From Flavobacterium ovatum (GTDB lineage: Bacteria; Bacteroidota; Bacteroidia; Flavobacteriales; Flavobacteriaceae), in assembly GCF_040703125.1 (NCBI RefSeq), contig NZ_CP160035.1, positions 2,941,001 through 3,005,000 of the forward strand: a DNA stretch of 64,000 bases. The letters run 5' to 3'. Positions within the stretch are counted from its first letter, which is position 1. Every line of letters starts with the position of its first letter. The notes under the pieces were generated by a model, which saw only the letters and a program-made list of their open reading frames with translations, was not told the DNA's origin and did not search any database. Positions 8,586 to 17,519 of this stretch are shown here, one piece after another. Made by a program: the position numbers and the translations under genes.

Positions 8586-9923
8586 ATGCCAAAACAATTC
8601 TTAGATTTAGGAATTTCAGCACCAATTCTAAAAGCAATTACCGAATTGAACATTGTTGAACCTACAGAAATTCAACAAAAAACAATTCCGTTACTTTTAA
8701 GCAACACTACTGATGTAGTGGGAATTGCTAAAACAGGAACTGGTAAAACTGCCGCGTTTGGATTACCATTGTTGCAACTTATTGATACAAATAATTCAGC
8801 CGTTCAAGCTGTAATTTTAGCACCAACTAGAGAATTAGGTCACCAAATTTTCAAGAACTTAGAGTTATTTGTTAAATATTCGCCTGAAATTTCAATTGCA
8901 GCTACTTGCGGTGGAATTCCTATCAAACCACAAATGGAACGATTACAATCCACGACTCATATTGTGGTTGCTACTCCGGGACGTTTAATTGATTTGCTAG
9001 AACGTAAAGCAATTGATTTATCAGCAACTTCATTTTTAGTCCTTGATGAGGCTGATGAGATGGTAACTATTTTAAAAGAAAGTTTAGATATAATAGTTGC
9101 TGCTTTGCCCAAGGTACACAAAACCATTCTATTCTCAGCAACTATGCCTGGAACAATTAAACAATTGATTCAGAATTACTTGAATAAGAATGTGGTGCAA
9201 GTAAGTGCTAATATGGAAACAATAGGGAATCAAGGAATTGATCACCAATATATTGTAGTAGATCCCATTGAAAAACTAGATGTTTTGATGCATTTTTTAA
9301 ATAGCAAAGAAGGAGAAAGAGGAATTATCTTTTGTAAAACCAAAGCTGCGGTTAATAAATTAGCTAAAAATTTAGCAATTAATCGTTTTTCATCAGGTGC
9401 TATTCATGGAAGTTTGAGCCAAGGAATTCGTGATAGAATCATGGAACAATTTCGTGAAGGACATATCAATATATTAGTTGCAACAGATTTAGCAGCTAGA
9501 GGAATTGATGTCAAAGAAGTATCTTATGTGGTTAATTATCATTTGCCAGATGTGTATGAAGCCTATGTACACCGAAGTGGTCGTACAGCTAGAGCAGGAG
9601 CAAAGGGACTTTCGTTAACGGTATTACAACAAGAAGAAGTAAAAGAAATAGCTGATTTTGAAAAAGAATTGGGAATTAAATTCAATCTTTTTCAGAAACC
9701 ATCAGAAACTAGTATTGAAAATAATAACACCTTATTATGGGCAAAACAAATTTTTAAAACTAAACCGAATCACGATGTTGATTCTGAATTAAAATCGAAA
9801 ATTAAAACCATTTTTCATCATTTAACCAAAGATGAATTGGTAGAAAAAATTTTAGCTAATTATTTGCTGCAAAATAAAAACACACCCACAGAGAAACCTG
9901 TAAAAAAATTAAAAAAGAACTAA
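8586..9923 (+). CDS. DEAD-box ATP-dependent RNA helicase
   Basis: A 445-residue DEAD-box helicase. The Q motif (DLGISAPILKAITELNIVEPTEIQ) is followed by Walker A AKTGTGKTAAF, motif Ia APTRELG, motif II DEAD in LVLDEADEM, motif III FSATMPG, and in the C-terminal RecA domain IIFCKTKAAVNKL, ATDLAARGID and motif VI HRSGRTARAG. The C-terminal tail is short and basic (KPVKKLKKN), without the RNA-binding domain of DbpA/CsdA. It is expected to remodel RNA in ribosome assembly or decay, including at low temperature. It is followed after 29 nt by the NADH dehydrogenase gene and may share transcripts with both neighbours. Confidence 0.92.
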   Translation: MPKQFLDLGISAPILKAITELNIVEPTEIQQKTIPLLLSNTTDVVGIAKTGTGKTAAFGLPLLQLIDTNNSAVQAVILAPTRELGHQIFKNLELFVKYSPEISIAATCGGIPIKPQMERLQSTTHIVVATPGRLIDLLERKAIDLSATSFLVLDEADEMVTILKESLDIIVAALPKVHKTILFSATMPGTIKQLIQNYLNKNVVQVSANMETIGNQGIDHQYIVVDPIEKLDVLMHFLNSKEGERGIIFCKTKAAVNKLAKNLAINRFSSGAIHGSLSQGIRDRIMEQFREGHINILVATDLAARGIDVKEVSYVVNYHLPDVYEAYVHRSGRTARAGAKGLSLTVLQQEEVKEIADFEKELGIKFNLFQKPSETSIENNNTLLWAKQIFKTKPNHDVDSELKSKIKTIFHHLTKDELVEKILANYLLQNKNTPTEKPVKKLKKN

Positions 9924-9952
9924 AAACCCAAAATTATACTAAAAAAGAACAT

Positions 9953-11233
9953 ATGGAAATCGTAATTATCGGAGGTGGTTTTGCAGGAATGAATGTTGCA
10001 AAAGAGCTATTAAATCAAGATGGAGTTCATGTAACTTTAGTTGATAAAAATAACTACAATTTTTTTCCACCCCTTATATATCAAGTTGCAACAGCTTATT
10101 TAGAGCCTTCAAGTATTAGTTATCCTTTTCGTAAATTTTTTGCAGGTAAGAAGAATTTACAATTTCGTTTAGGTGAATTTCAAGAAGTTATTCCAGCCGA
10201 AAATAAAGTTATTTTAAGTAATGGTGAATTGTTTTACGATCAATTGATTTTTGCTACGGGCGCTGAAACCAGTTATTTTGGAATGGAGAACGTTAAAAAG
10301 AACGCCATCCCAATGAAAACATTGAATGATGCTATTGTCATGCGTAATACTTTGTTGAAAAATTTAGAAAAAGCTGCAATTACCAAGGATATTCGAAAAA
10401 GACGTAAATTATTAACAGTTGTTGTAGCGGGTGGTGGTCCTACTGGAGTTGAAATATCAGGAATGTTTGCTGAAATGCGTAAGAATATTTTTTTGAAAGA
10501 GTATCCAGAATTAGGAACAACAGCTAGTAATATTTATTTAGTTGACGGTGCTTCAGCTTTGTTAACCCCGATGAGTAAAAAATCTCAAGAAGATACATAT
10601 AAAGCGATTACAGAACTTGGAGTTATAGTAAAATTAAATAATAATGTAGTGGATTATGTAGATGACACTGTATATTTTGCTAATGGAGAAACAATTCAAA
10701 CTAAAAATTTAATTTGGGCTGCAGGTGTTACCGCTAGAGAATTTAAAGGAATATCTACAGATTGTTATGGTCGCGGAAAACGTTTAAAAACAGACCCTTA
10801 TAATAAAATCGAGGGTACTGAAAACATTTATGCTATTGGAGATACTTGTATTCAGTTTAATGATCCAAGTTTTGCTCAAGGACATCCACAAGTTGCACAA
10901 GTAGCAATTCAACAAGGAATTAATTTAGCTAAAAATTTCAAGCTAAAATTAAATAACAAAGTGTTAGTACCTTTTATCTATAATGATAAAGGAGCCATGG
11001 CAATTATTGGGAAAAATAAAGCAGTTGTTGATTTACCCAAACCTGAAATGCATTTCAAAGGGTTCTTTGCCTGGATAATTTGGTTATTTATTCACTTAAT
11101 TTCATTGATAACGTATAGAAATAAAGTGAAAACATTCTATAACTGGATGGTAGCTTATTTTTCAAAAGACAATTCATTACGAATGATTATTAGACCCGAT
11201 AAAAAAGCACCAAAAACTGTGACGGAAATATAA
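9953..11233 (+). CDS. Type II NADH:quinone oxidoreductase (NDH-2)
   Basis: A 426-residue flavoprotein. The N-terminal FAD-binding dinucleotide fold is IIGGGFAGMNVAKEL, and the second (NADH) fold is VVVAGGGPTGVEISG near residue 160. The FAD-closing motif appears as NIYAIGDTC. The C-terminal region has a hydrophobic stretch (FFAWIIWLFIHLISLITYRN) expected to anchor the enzyme to the inner membrane. NDH-2 passes electrons from NADH to menaquinone without pumping protons. The length fits the family. The gene ends at a good terminator at 11256-11300 that separates it from the convergent exporter. Confidence 0.9.
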   Translation: MEIVIIGGGFAGMNVAKELLNQDGVHVTLVDKNNYNFFPPLIYQVATAYLEPSSISYPFRKFFAGKKNLQFRLGEFQEVIPAENKVILSNGELFYDQLIFATGAETSYFGMENVKKNAIPMKTLNDAIVMRNTLLKNLEKAAITKDIRKRRKLLTVVVAGGGPTGVEISGMFAEMRKNIFLKEYPELGTTASNIYLVDGASALLTPMSKKSQEDTYKAITELGVIVKLNNNVVDYVDDTVYFANGETIQTKNLIWAAGVTAREFKGISTDCYGRGKRLKTDPYNKIEGTENIYAIGDTCIQFNDPSFAQGHPQVAQVAIQQGINLAKNFKLKLNNKVLVPFIYNDKGAMAIIGKNKAVVDLPKPEMHFKGFFAWIIWLFIHLISLITYRNKVKTFYNWMVAYFSKDNSLRMIIRPDKKAPKTVTEI

Positions 11234-11255
11234 CAATTTGTTTTTGTTAAAATAT

Positions 11256-11300
11256 AAAAAAACCAATTAAGGACTCATAAAAGTATTTAATTGGTTTTTT
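11256..11300. terminator. Intrinsic terminator, bidirectional
   Basis: A 10-bp stem (11261-11270 with 11287-11296), extended by flanking A and T runs, lies between the convergent NDH-2 and exporter genes. Confidence 0.85.
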
Positions 11301-11335
11301 AGTTATTATACGTAGCCTCAATAATTTTTATAGGA

Positions 11336-12529
11336 CTACTTCTTGATTTTAATAGTTTTTTTTCCAATTTGGAGTATCATTAATGCAGTAATTGTGGTAG
11401 TTGACATGATCATAACCATAGGAACTATAGAGTCAGTTACAAATGCACTTACAGCAAAAGAAGCAATTGCTCCTAAACCTAATTGTATGGCTCCCATCAA
11501 TGCAGATGCACTTCCTGTATTTTTGGTAAAAGGGGCCAAGGTAAGCCCTGTAGTATTTGGGTTTGAAATACCTAAACATCCTAAAAATAAAAATAATAAA
11601 GCAATAGTTTCATACAATCCTAATAAGTTATTGAGAGCTGTAATTAAAAAAACAATACTAATAAGGGATTGAGTTGCTAAAGCAGTAAAGACCATTTGTT
11701 CACTTGAGAATTTCCTTAATAAAAGTGAATTAAGTTGGCTGGCTCCAATAAAACTGACAGACATAAAAGCAAAAATCCATCCATAAGTTTTAGCATCAAC
11801 CTCATAGATATCCATAAAAAGAATAGGAGAGGCTGCTACGTATGTAAATAAACCCGAAAAGGAAATTGCACCAGTAAAAGCATAAGTGTAAAACTGAGGT
11901 TCTCTAAGGACCTTTAGAAAATTATGGATTATAGGTTTTGGCTTTAACGAAATGGACTCATCTGGAATGTAAGTGTTTGGTAATCCTAATTGTGCCGCAG
12001 CCAAGATTATTAAACCAAGAAGCATTAAAATAAAAAATACGGCTTGCCAACCAAATCCTGCCGTTACATAACCTCCTACAGTAGGAGCTAGCATTGGAGA
12101 TAGTCCTACAACGAGCATTAACATTGAAAATACTTTTGGTATCTCTTTAACAGGAAACAAATCTCTGACCATTGTAATTGATGTTACAGTAGCTGCGCAA
12201 CTTCCAACTGCTTGAATAAACCGTAATCCTATAAAAGTATCTATATCTGTTACAAAAATACATCCCAAAGAAGCGAATATATAAACTAATAAGCCAACAA
12301 ATAGTGGGGTTTTTCTACCATAACGATCTAATAGAGGTCCATACAGTAATTGTCCCGCTGAAATTCCAATAAAATAACTAGATAAAGTCATGGCAACGTT
12401 AGCTACACTGGTATCCAGGTCTTTTGCAATTCCTGAAAAACCAGGTAAATACATGTCTATAGAGAATGGACCAAGAGCGGTAAGTGACCCTAAAATTAAA
12501 ATTGTTTTGAATTTATTAGACTTTATCAT
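11336..12529 (-). CDS. Bcr/CflA family multidrug efflux MFS transporter
   Basis: A 397-residue, 12-helix major facilitator. The Bcr/CflA signature is clear: GSLTALGPFSIDMYLPGF at the first helix, then LYGPLLDRYGRKTPLF, the loop 2-3 motif of MFS drug/H+ antiporters, and MLAPTVGGY in helix 5. It is predicted to export drugs or metabolites such as sulfonamides, bicyclomycin or cysteine using the proton gradient. A TTG at 12553 would add eight residues. The ATG at 12529 (MIKSNKFKTILILGS) is the better start because helix 1 follows directly. It is a single-gene unit with a gene-free region upstream. Confidence 0.88.
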   Translation of the reverse strand: MIKSNKFKTILILGSLTALGPFSIDMYLPGFSGIAKDLDTSVANVAMTLSSYFIGISAGQLLYGPLLDRYGRKTPLFVGLLVYIFASLGCIFVTDIDTFIGLRFIQAVGSCAATVTSITMVRDLFPVKEIPKVFSMLMLVVGLSPMLAPTVGGYVTAGFGWQAVFFILMLLGLIILAAAQLGLPNTYIPDESISLKPKPIIHNFLKVLREPQFYTYAFTGAISFSGLFTYVAASPILFMDIYEVDAKTYGWIFAFMSVSFIGASQLNSLLLRKFSSEQMVFTALATQSLISIVFLITALNNLLGLYETIALLFLFLGCLGISNPNTTGLTLAPFTKNTGSASALMGAIQLGLGAIASFAVSAFVTDSIVPMVMIMSTTTITALMILQIGKKTIKIKK

Positions 12530-12826
12530 TAAATAGTTTTTTATTTGCGACAAGAAACACTTTTACAAATCATTAAATTTTTTTTTATTGAAATGGGATT
12601 GTAAAAAAGTTTTTTTAATTTTTATATAACTGAAAACAAAATGTTAATGATGTGTTAAAATAAAGGAATGAATTAAACCAAATGATGTTTACGTATTCTA
12701 ACTTCTAAATGTTTTAAAAATAATTTTAATAGTTTAAAATCCAATATTTAAAAGTTGTAGTCGTATACAGTTTATTTTAATTTTTTAAATAACATTTTAG
12801 AAGAGTAATATTCATTGGTTGGTTTG

Positions 12827-12868
12827 ACGGTTCACCTTATTTATTTAGGGTGAATCGTTTTTTTTTAT
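12827..12868 (+). terminator. Orphan intrinsic terminator
   Basis: A 10-bp stem with one G-T pair (12827-12836 with 12848-12857) is followed by a nine-T run. No + strand gene lies in the preceding 1.5 kb. Confidence 0.7.
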
Positions 12869-12891
12869 TTTAAATCTTCCATTTTTTAGTA

Positions 12892-12925
12892 AAAAAAAAG
12901 CTGTCTAAAATAAGACAGCTTTTTT
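12892..12925. terminator. Intrinsic terminator after the KTSC gene
   Basis: Arms AGCTGTCT and AGACAGCT enclose a 6-nt loop, flanked by an A-run and a T-run, 24 nt past the stop of the leftward gene at 12949. Confidence 0.85.
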
Positions 12926-12948
12926 ACTATAATTTCTCAGATATTTAC

Positions 12949-13389
12949 TTAATCTTGATTGATTGTTTTTCTGTAAGGAAAAGCATTGAAAATATGTCTT
13001 TTAGCAAAACGACCTGGAGATTCAGCATTAACCATTTTTACATAGGTTGCTTTTGGTACACTGATATATTCATATACACTACCATTAGAAAAATTAACGA
13101 TTAATCTACCTTCTACAAATTTATAATCTGTAATGGTTGCAGTAGTAGTAGTTTCAGTATATTCAGGTAAATTAGCTTTGATAGTTTCAGGATTGATACT
13201 CACTAAAAAATGGTAAGCTTCAATAATTTTTTTACTATTTTCTTCTGCTTCTTTAAGACCCGCATCATCACCTTGAAACTTATCAGGATGTGCATCTTTC
13301 ATCGAATTACGATAAATGGTTTTTAGATCTTTTAATTGTACTGTTTTATCTACATTAAGTAGTTTGCGGTATTCAACTATTTTTTTCAT
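12949..13389 (-). CDS. DnaJ-like domain fused to a KTSC domain
   Basis: A 146-residue protein with two recognisable parts. Residues 1-70 read as a J-domain, with the diagnostic HPD at residues 34-36 inside SMKDAHPDKF, preceded by LKTIYRNSM. Residues 90-146 match the KTSC domain: a strand-rich segment (LIVNFSNGSVYEYISVP), then the ATYVKM and AESPGRFAKRHI stretch. J-domains stimulate DnaK ATPase. KTSC is named after the lysyl-tRNA synthetase C-terminus where it also occurs, and its function is unclear. The fusion suggests a DnaK co-chaperone with a specific client or nucleic-acid partner. TACCTTTG on the minus strand at 13461-13468 may be its -7 box. Confidence 0.8.
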   Translation of the reverse strand: MKKIVEYRKLLNVDKTVQLKDLKTIYRNSMKDAHPDKFQGDDAGLKEAEENSKKIIEAYHFLVSINPETIKANLPEYTETTTTATITDYKFVEGRLIVNFSNGSVYEYISVPKATYVKMVNAESPGRFAKRHIFNAFPYRKTINQD

Positions 13390-13546
13390 AAATTATGGTA
13401 ACTGCTTGTCTATTAGTATGAAATTATTATTTTTTAAATTTCAAAATCAACAATTTTTTGCAAAGGTACAATTTTTTTTAGGTTTTAGGTGGTGTTCTAA
13501 AAAATAATAAAAAAGAGTTTTTTTATCGTAGTAATTTTATATCTGT

Positions 13547-13774
13547 TTAAGATTGTTCAGGTTTGTTATTCGCTTTGTCAAATCTTTTTGATTTTTTAGG
13601 ATATTTTTTAAAGCTAATGTCGCTAGGATTTTCAATGATTGATTTTATAGTAATCATGTCACCTACAACATGTTTAGCCATAACCATTTTGTAATCTAAA
13701 AGATATTCTCCACAAAAGAAATTGTTGTTTTCATCTTTTTCAATTACACCTGTATAAATTCCTTTTTGTAACAT
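13547..13774 (-). CDS. Small hypothetical protein (75 aa)
   Basis: A 75-residue soluble protein starting MLQKGIYTGVIEKDENNNFF, with a strand-rich first half and a basic C-terminal tail rich in Lys and Ser. No known domain is recognised. The first half, with its Gly/Val strands and MITIKSI, could be a small beta-barrel. Codon usage looks native. A TAACTTTG on the minus strand (13816-13823) lies about 40 nt upstream and may be a -7 box. The gene lies between the KTSC protein and the divergent gene at 13876. Confidence 0.6.
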   Translation of the reverse strand: MLQKGIYTGVIEKDENNNFFCGEYLLDYKMVMAKHVVGDMITIKSIIENPSDISFKKYPKKSKRFDKANNKPEQS

Positions 13775-13875
13775 TTGTTTCTTTTTTTAAGTTTTGTCTA
13801 TTTCTATTATTGTCGCAAAGTTAATCATTTGAAAGGACTAATTTTCTGTTTCGTTCCTTCTTGTTATATTTGCCT

Positions 13876-14433
13876 ATGGAAAAAAAATTCAGACCTAGTC
13901 CAAATTCGTTTAAGAATACTTTTTGTGTCTTTAAAGAGGTTTTAATTGATGAAATTAAAGGACTCCAGTCACAATTTCAAAGTAAAGCAGGAAGTTCGTA
14001 TTATTATACTTCCAAAGGGATGTATAGATTGTCAAACCATTGGGGGAGATTAGCCAATAGTAAATGGAGATTAACTGCATTAGAAACTGCTTCGGAATCT
14101 AAAAATAAATTAGGTTTTGCTTTATGGGAAGAATTTTATCCTGACAATGCAGAGGAGGAATTATATTTTATTGAGGTAGATTATTTAAAAAACACAGTGA
14201 ATTACCAACATAAGAATAGTATTAGTTATGACGATAAGGCTATTTTACGCACAAGTTTTGAAACTACTAAAAAAATAAAACAAATTAGAAATTTACAACA
14301 ACTTTCTTCATGGGCAAAATATTTTGAATATGAAGATATTGATGTACTGCGTAAAAGAATAATTGAAGTTTTAGTCTATACTAATCGAAATTTAGATGAA
14401 ATCAAAGGGGAGATATTAAAAGAGCAGACCTAA
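13876..14433 (+). CDS. Hypothetical protein (185 aa)
   Basis: A soluble 185-residue protein rich in aromatic residues, starting MEKKFRPSPNSFKNTF. It includes YYYTSKGMYRLSNHWGRLAN and FALWEEFYPDN. I do not recognise a family. The ATG at 13876 is chosen, as the longer frame from the TTG at 13861 adds an unlikely LYLP extension. A perfect TATATTTG sits at 13865-13872, only 3 nt before this ATG, which is too close for an ordinary leader (see findings). The 3' end overlaps the convergent response regulator by 4 nt. Confidence 0.65.
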   Translation: MEKKFRPSPNSFKNTFCVFKEVLIDEIKGLQSQFQSKAGSSYYYTSKGMYRLSNHWGRLANSKWRLTALETASESKNKLGFALWEEFYPDNAEEELYFIEVDYLKNTVNYQHKNSISYDDKAILRTSFETTKKIKQIRNLQQLSSWAKYFEYEDIDVLRKRIIEVLVYTNRNLDEIKGEILKEQT

Positions 14434-14825
14434 TTATTATTAGCTATTAAAACTAAATCTTCAAGTTTTATTGGTTTTGACATATAGCCCAGGATTAATT
14501 TATTATTTTTTGCTTTTTCTTTGTCATCCGCTGCAATAGAAGAACTGGAAATGTAAATGGGTATATTACGCATTAATTGAGGGTTGATTTTTGCAATTTC
14601 ATCCATGAAGCCCCAGCCGTCCATTATTGGCATTTCAATGTCTAATAATATAATGTCAGGTATATTACAGTTGTTTTCTAACGATTTATTAAGAGCAGTA
14701 AAAGCTTCTTTACCATCAGAAAAAGTAGATATTGAAGAAAATAATTCTGATTTATTAATTATTTTTTTCATAATAATTTTGTAAATGGGATCATCATCAA
14801 CTACCCAAATTGTTTTCTTTATCAT
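14430..14825 (-). CDS. Single-domain response regulator (CheY-like)
   Basis: A 131-residue receiver domain with nothing after it. The acidic pocket is D10-D11-D12 in VVDDDP, the phospho-acceptor is Asp62 in LLDIEMPIMDGW, and the conserved lysine is Lys117 in MSKPIK. It has no DNA-binding output domain, so it probably acts by protein contact or as a phosphorelay intermediate. Its start overlaps the 3' end of the histidine kinase gene by 4 nt, which indicates translational coupling and a cognate pair. Confidence 0.92.
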   Translation of the reverse strand: MIKKTIWVVDDDPIYKIIMKKIINKSELFSSISTFSDGKEAFTALNKSLENNCNIPDIILLDIEMPIMDGWGFMDEIAKINPQLMRNIPIYISSSSIAADDKEKAKNNKLILGYMSKPIKLEDLVLIANNN

Positions 14826-17179
14826 GAGATGTAAATTTTAAATGTAGTTCCAATATTGACTTGACTCTCGATCATTATTTTTCCGCCCATTGCATCTATT
14901 TGATTTTTAGTAATAAATAACCCAATCCCTCTTGATTCAGGATTATTACTAAACGTTTTAAACATACCAAATATTTTAGATCCATTTTTTTCTAAATCAA
15001 TTCCTATTCCATTGTCTGAAATTTGAAGTGTTTTTTTGTTATTTTCAGTTGACATCGAAATTGAAACCTCAGGTTTTCGGTTTGGATGCCTGTAACGAAT
15101 AGCATTTGAAATTAAATTATACAAAATACTTTCTAAGTAAGCCGGATTATATATTACTTCTACATCTTCGTTTATAGTAGAAACGACACTAACTTCTTGA
15201 GATTTTATTTTATTGGAAAGAATTCTTAAAGTATTGTCAATATATTGCTTTAAGTTTATGTTTTCAGTAACTAACCCGATGTTAGATTGTATATTAACTA
15301 CTTCGTTCAGGTTTTCTAATGTTTCATTTAAAGCATTAGATACCCTTTTTAATAATTGAACATATTCTTTGGTTTCTTCTTCAGATTCTGAAGTTTCCAA
15401 TAAGTCCATTAAAGACGAAATATTACTTGTATGGGATCTTAAATTATGCGAAATAATATAGGAGAAATTTAATAAACGCTTATTTTGTTCTGTTACTAAT
15501 TTGAATGAATTATTTAAGTCGTTCTGAATTTCCTTAGTTTTAGTAATATCAATCATAATTCCACGTAGTAATACTGTTTTACCATTTTCAGTGATTACAT
15601 TCACAATATCTCTAAGCCATATTGTATTACCGTTTTTGGCTATAATTCGATATTCAAAATCATGATCTGAATTTTTAGCCGTTTTTTCACAACAATAATT
15701 TAAAACGGAGTATTTGTCATCAGGATGAATATGATTTTCCCAAAAATTAGGAGTAGATAACCATTCTTCAGAAGTGTATCCCAAAATATCTTTTACTTTT
15801 TTACTGACAAAAGTAAAATTGAAGGTATCAGCACTACATTCCCAAACGATTCCGTCAATAGTATTTATTAAAGATTCGATTCTTTTTTGGTATTCATTAG
15901 ATTTTTGCTCAGCAATCTTACGTTTGGATATATTCTCAATGATAGAGATATAGCTGGATTCTTCATCGTTGGTTTTTAATAAATGTGATACAGTAAGTTT
16001 AACCCAAATAATAGCTCCATTTTTCTTAAAATATCTTTTTTCTAAAGAATATTTATTAATCAAACCATTTTTGAGTTTTTCTAAATACTCTAAATCTTTT
16101 TCTAAATCCTCTGGATGTGTAATGTCTTTGAAACTTTTGCTTTTTAATTCCTCTTGAGTGTATCCAAGCAGTTCACAAAATTTAGTATTCATTTCGATAA
16201 ATATTCCAGAATCTTTCTTAACATTTGCCATACCAACAGCAGCTTGTTCAAAAAAAGCTTTAAATTTTAGTTCACTATTAAGGAGGTTGTCAGCCTGTTC
16301 AGCAACTAATAATCGTAATTTTGCAGGTTTTTCTAATACTGAAGCAGTAAAAAAACCAAAAAGAATAGATGTTATGAAACCAAATATAGAAATAACTATT
16401 AATTGAGAATCAAAATAGGAGTAAGAGTGCTTGTCTATTAAATATAATTTCCAATCTCCATCTGTTACAGTACTAGATACATAGTTTGATTTTAAAAAGT
16501 TTTTAGAGCCTTTTAAGTAAAATATTTCCTTTAGTGTGTTTGGGTCTTTTTTTGAAAGTTGAAGGTAGTATTTTGAGCTATCTGTGGGGTTAAGCTCAAA
16601 AAAATTCAATAATTTTTCTAAACGAATAACTACTGCAGAAAACCCCCAAAATTTATTGTTCTTATAAACAGGTAATCGGCCTACTATTCCTTTACCTCCT
16701 TGCAATAAATCAAATGGCCCAGCAAAGTACATTTTTTGATTTGCGATTGATTTTATAGCTTCTTTTTGGTGTTTTTTGGAATTTAATATATCTAATCCAA
16801 TTGCGGCTTTATTCTCTTCGTAAGGATAAACATACTTAATAACTCCATGTGGAACCAGTTGAACAGAATTAATATTTTGATTTGACGCTAAAAGTTTTTT
16901 AGAAATTGTATCAAAATTAACAGGGACTCCATTATCATTGATAGTCAAAGCAAGTGTTAATGTAGTAGTGTAACTATTTTTTAAAGATTTCTCAACATCT
17001 AGTTGAATAACTTTAAGGTAGTTATTCATCTCGTTTTGTTTTTCCTCTTTAACAATAGAATATTGCTGAAAAACAATGTAAGTTATTACTAAACTAAGAC
17101 ATAAGAAAATTATGAACCCAATTGTTTTTGGCTTGTTTAAAATATTTTTAGAAAGTACTGCTGTCAAAATTGAATTCAT
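14822..17179 (-). CDS. CHASE-PAS-PAS sensor histidine kinase
   Basis: A 785-residue membrane kinase. Helix 1 spans residues 20-38 and helix 2 about 257-280. Between them is an extracytoplasmic CHASE domain (core around residues 110-190, with ENKAAIGLDIL and GPFDLLQGGKGIVGRLPV). The cytoplasmic part has two PAS-PAC modules (about 305-425 and 430-550), each ending in an ENISKRK- or DITKTKE-type junction. The dimerisation helix follows, with His578 in YIISHNLRSHT, then a HATPase domain (NLISNAIRYRH, DNGIGIDL, SRGIGLFI). CHASE domains bind small ligands such as cytokinin-like compounds or peptides in known cases; here the ligand is unknown. The response regulator gene overlaps its stop by 4 nt. 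The kinase belongs to the HWE-free classical type. Confidence 0.92.
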   Translation of the reverse strand: MNSILTAVLSKNILNKPKTIGFIIFLCLSLVITYIVFQQYSIVKEEKQNEMNNYLKVIQLDVEKSLKNSYTTTLTLALTINDNGVPVNFDTISKKLLASNQNINSVQLVPHGVIKYVYPYEENKAAIGLDILNSKKHQKEAIKSIANQKMYFAGPFDLLQGGKGIVGRLPVYKNNKFWGFSAVVIRLEKLLNFFELNPTDSSKYYLQLSKKDPNTLKEIFYLKGSKNFLKSNYVSSTVTDGDWKLYLIDKHSYSYFDSQLIVISIFGFITSILFGFFTASVLEKPAKLRLLVAEQADNLLNSELKFKAFFEQAAVGMANVKKDSGIFIEMNTKFCELLGYTQEELKSKSFKDITHPEDLEKDLEYLEKLKNGLINKYSLEKRYFKKNGAIIWVKLTVSHLLKTNDEESSYISIIENISKRKIAEQKSNEYQKRIESLINTIDGIVWECSADTFNFTFVSKKVKDILGYTSEEWLSTPNFWENHIHPDDKYSVLNYCCEKTAKNSDHDFEYRIIAKNGNTIWLRDIVNVITENGKTVLLRGIMIDITKTKEIQNDLNNSFKLVTEQNKRLLNFSYIISHNLRSHTSNISSLMDLLETSESEEETKEYVQLLKRVSNALNETLENLNEVVNIQSNIGLVTENINLKQYIDNTLRILSNKIKSQEVSVVSTINEDVEVIYNPAYLESILYNLISNAIRYRHPNRKPEVSISMSTENNKKTLQISDNGIGIDLEKNGSKIFGMFKTFSNNPESRGIGLFITKNQIDAMGGKIMIESQVNIGTTFKIYIS

Positions 17180-17519
17180 GCTTTGATTAAAGTCTGTTTA
17201 ATCTGCCATATCATTCGGCTGACTTTTAATTTGAAGTATTTATGATAACAAATATACATATTAATGTATACACTAAGAAAGGAAGTCAAGATTTACTTTA
17301 CTTTTTTAACATTCACTTATCAATAAAAGAAGTGCATCGTATTGTTGTTTATTATTTAGGATTTCAATTTTTAGTATTATTTAAAACGATGTGTGATTTG
17401 ATTTGTGTATGTCTTAATTTACATTGAAATAAAATAAGAATTAATATATTTGCTACCGAACCACTTATCAAAAAACTAAAACCTTTGCATCTTAGTGCCT
17501 TTGAGGTAAAAATAAATAT
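17180..17519. other. Divergent intergenic region, kinase to kdsB
   Basis: These 340 nt lie between divergent genes. The only clear signal is the kdsB promoter at 17424-17452. A 61-codon frame at 17242-17427 overlaps that promoter, has no recognisable product and is not called. Confidence 0.6.
17424..17452 (+). promoter_or_regulatory. Bacteroidota-type promoter of kdsB
   Basis: TTG at 17424-17426, 18 nt spacer, TATATTTG at 17445-17452. This fits the -33/-7 consensus of the Bacteroidota primary sigma factor and leaves a leader of about 60 nt before kdsB. Confidence 0.7.

Larger units (their letters stand above)
12530..12948. other. Gene-free interval with an orphan terminator
   Basis: This interval of about 420 nt between two leftward genes has no convincing ORF. 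It is very AT-rich. It holds two intrinsic-terminator hairpins (12827-12868 and 12892-12925). The second fits the KTSC-protein gene on its right. The first points rightward and has no gene upstream of it on the + strand, so a small RNA is possible. No TAnnTTTG box on the + strand was found. Confidence 0.5.

Noticed and set aside
6970..9923. Two helicases side by side as a possible defence island
   Set aside because: No nuclease, methylase or other defence partner is present, and the second is a plain DEAD-box RNA helicase.
17242..17427. A 61-codon frame in the kinase-kdsB gap
   Set aside because: It lies over the kdsB promoter, has no recognisable product and looks like ordinary AT-rich random coding.
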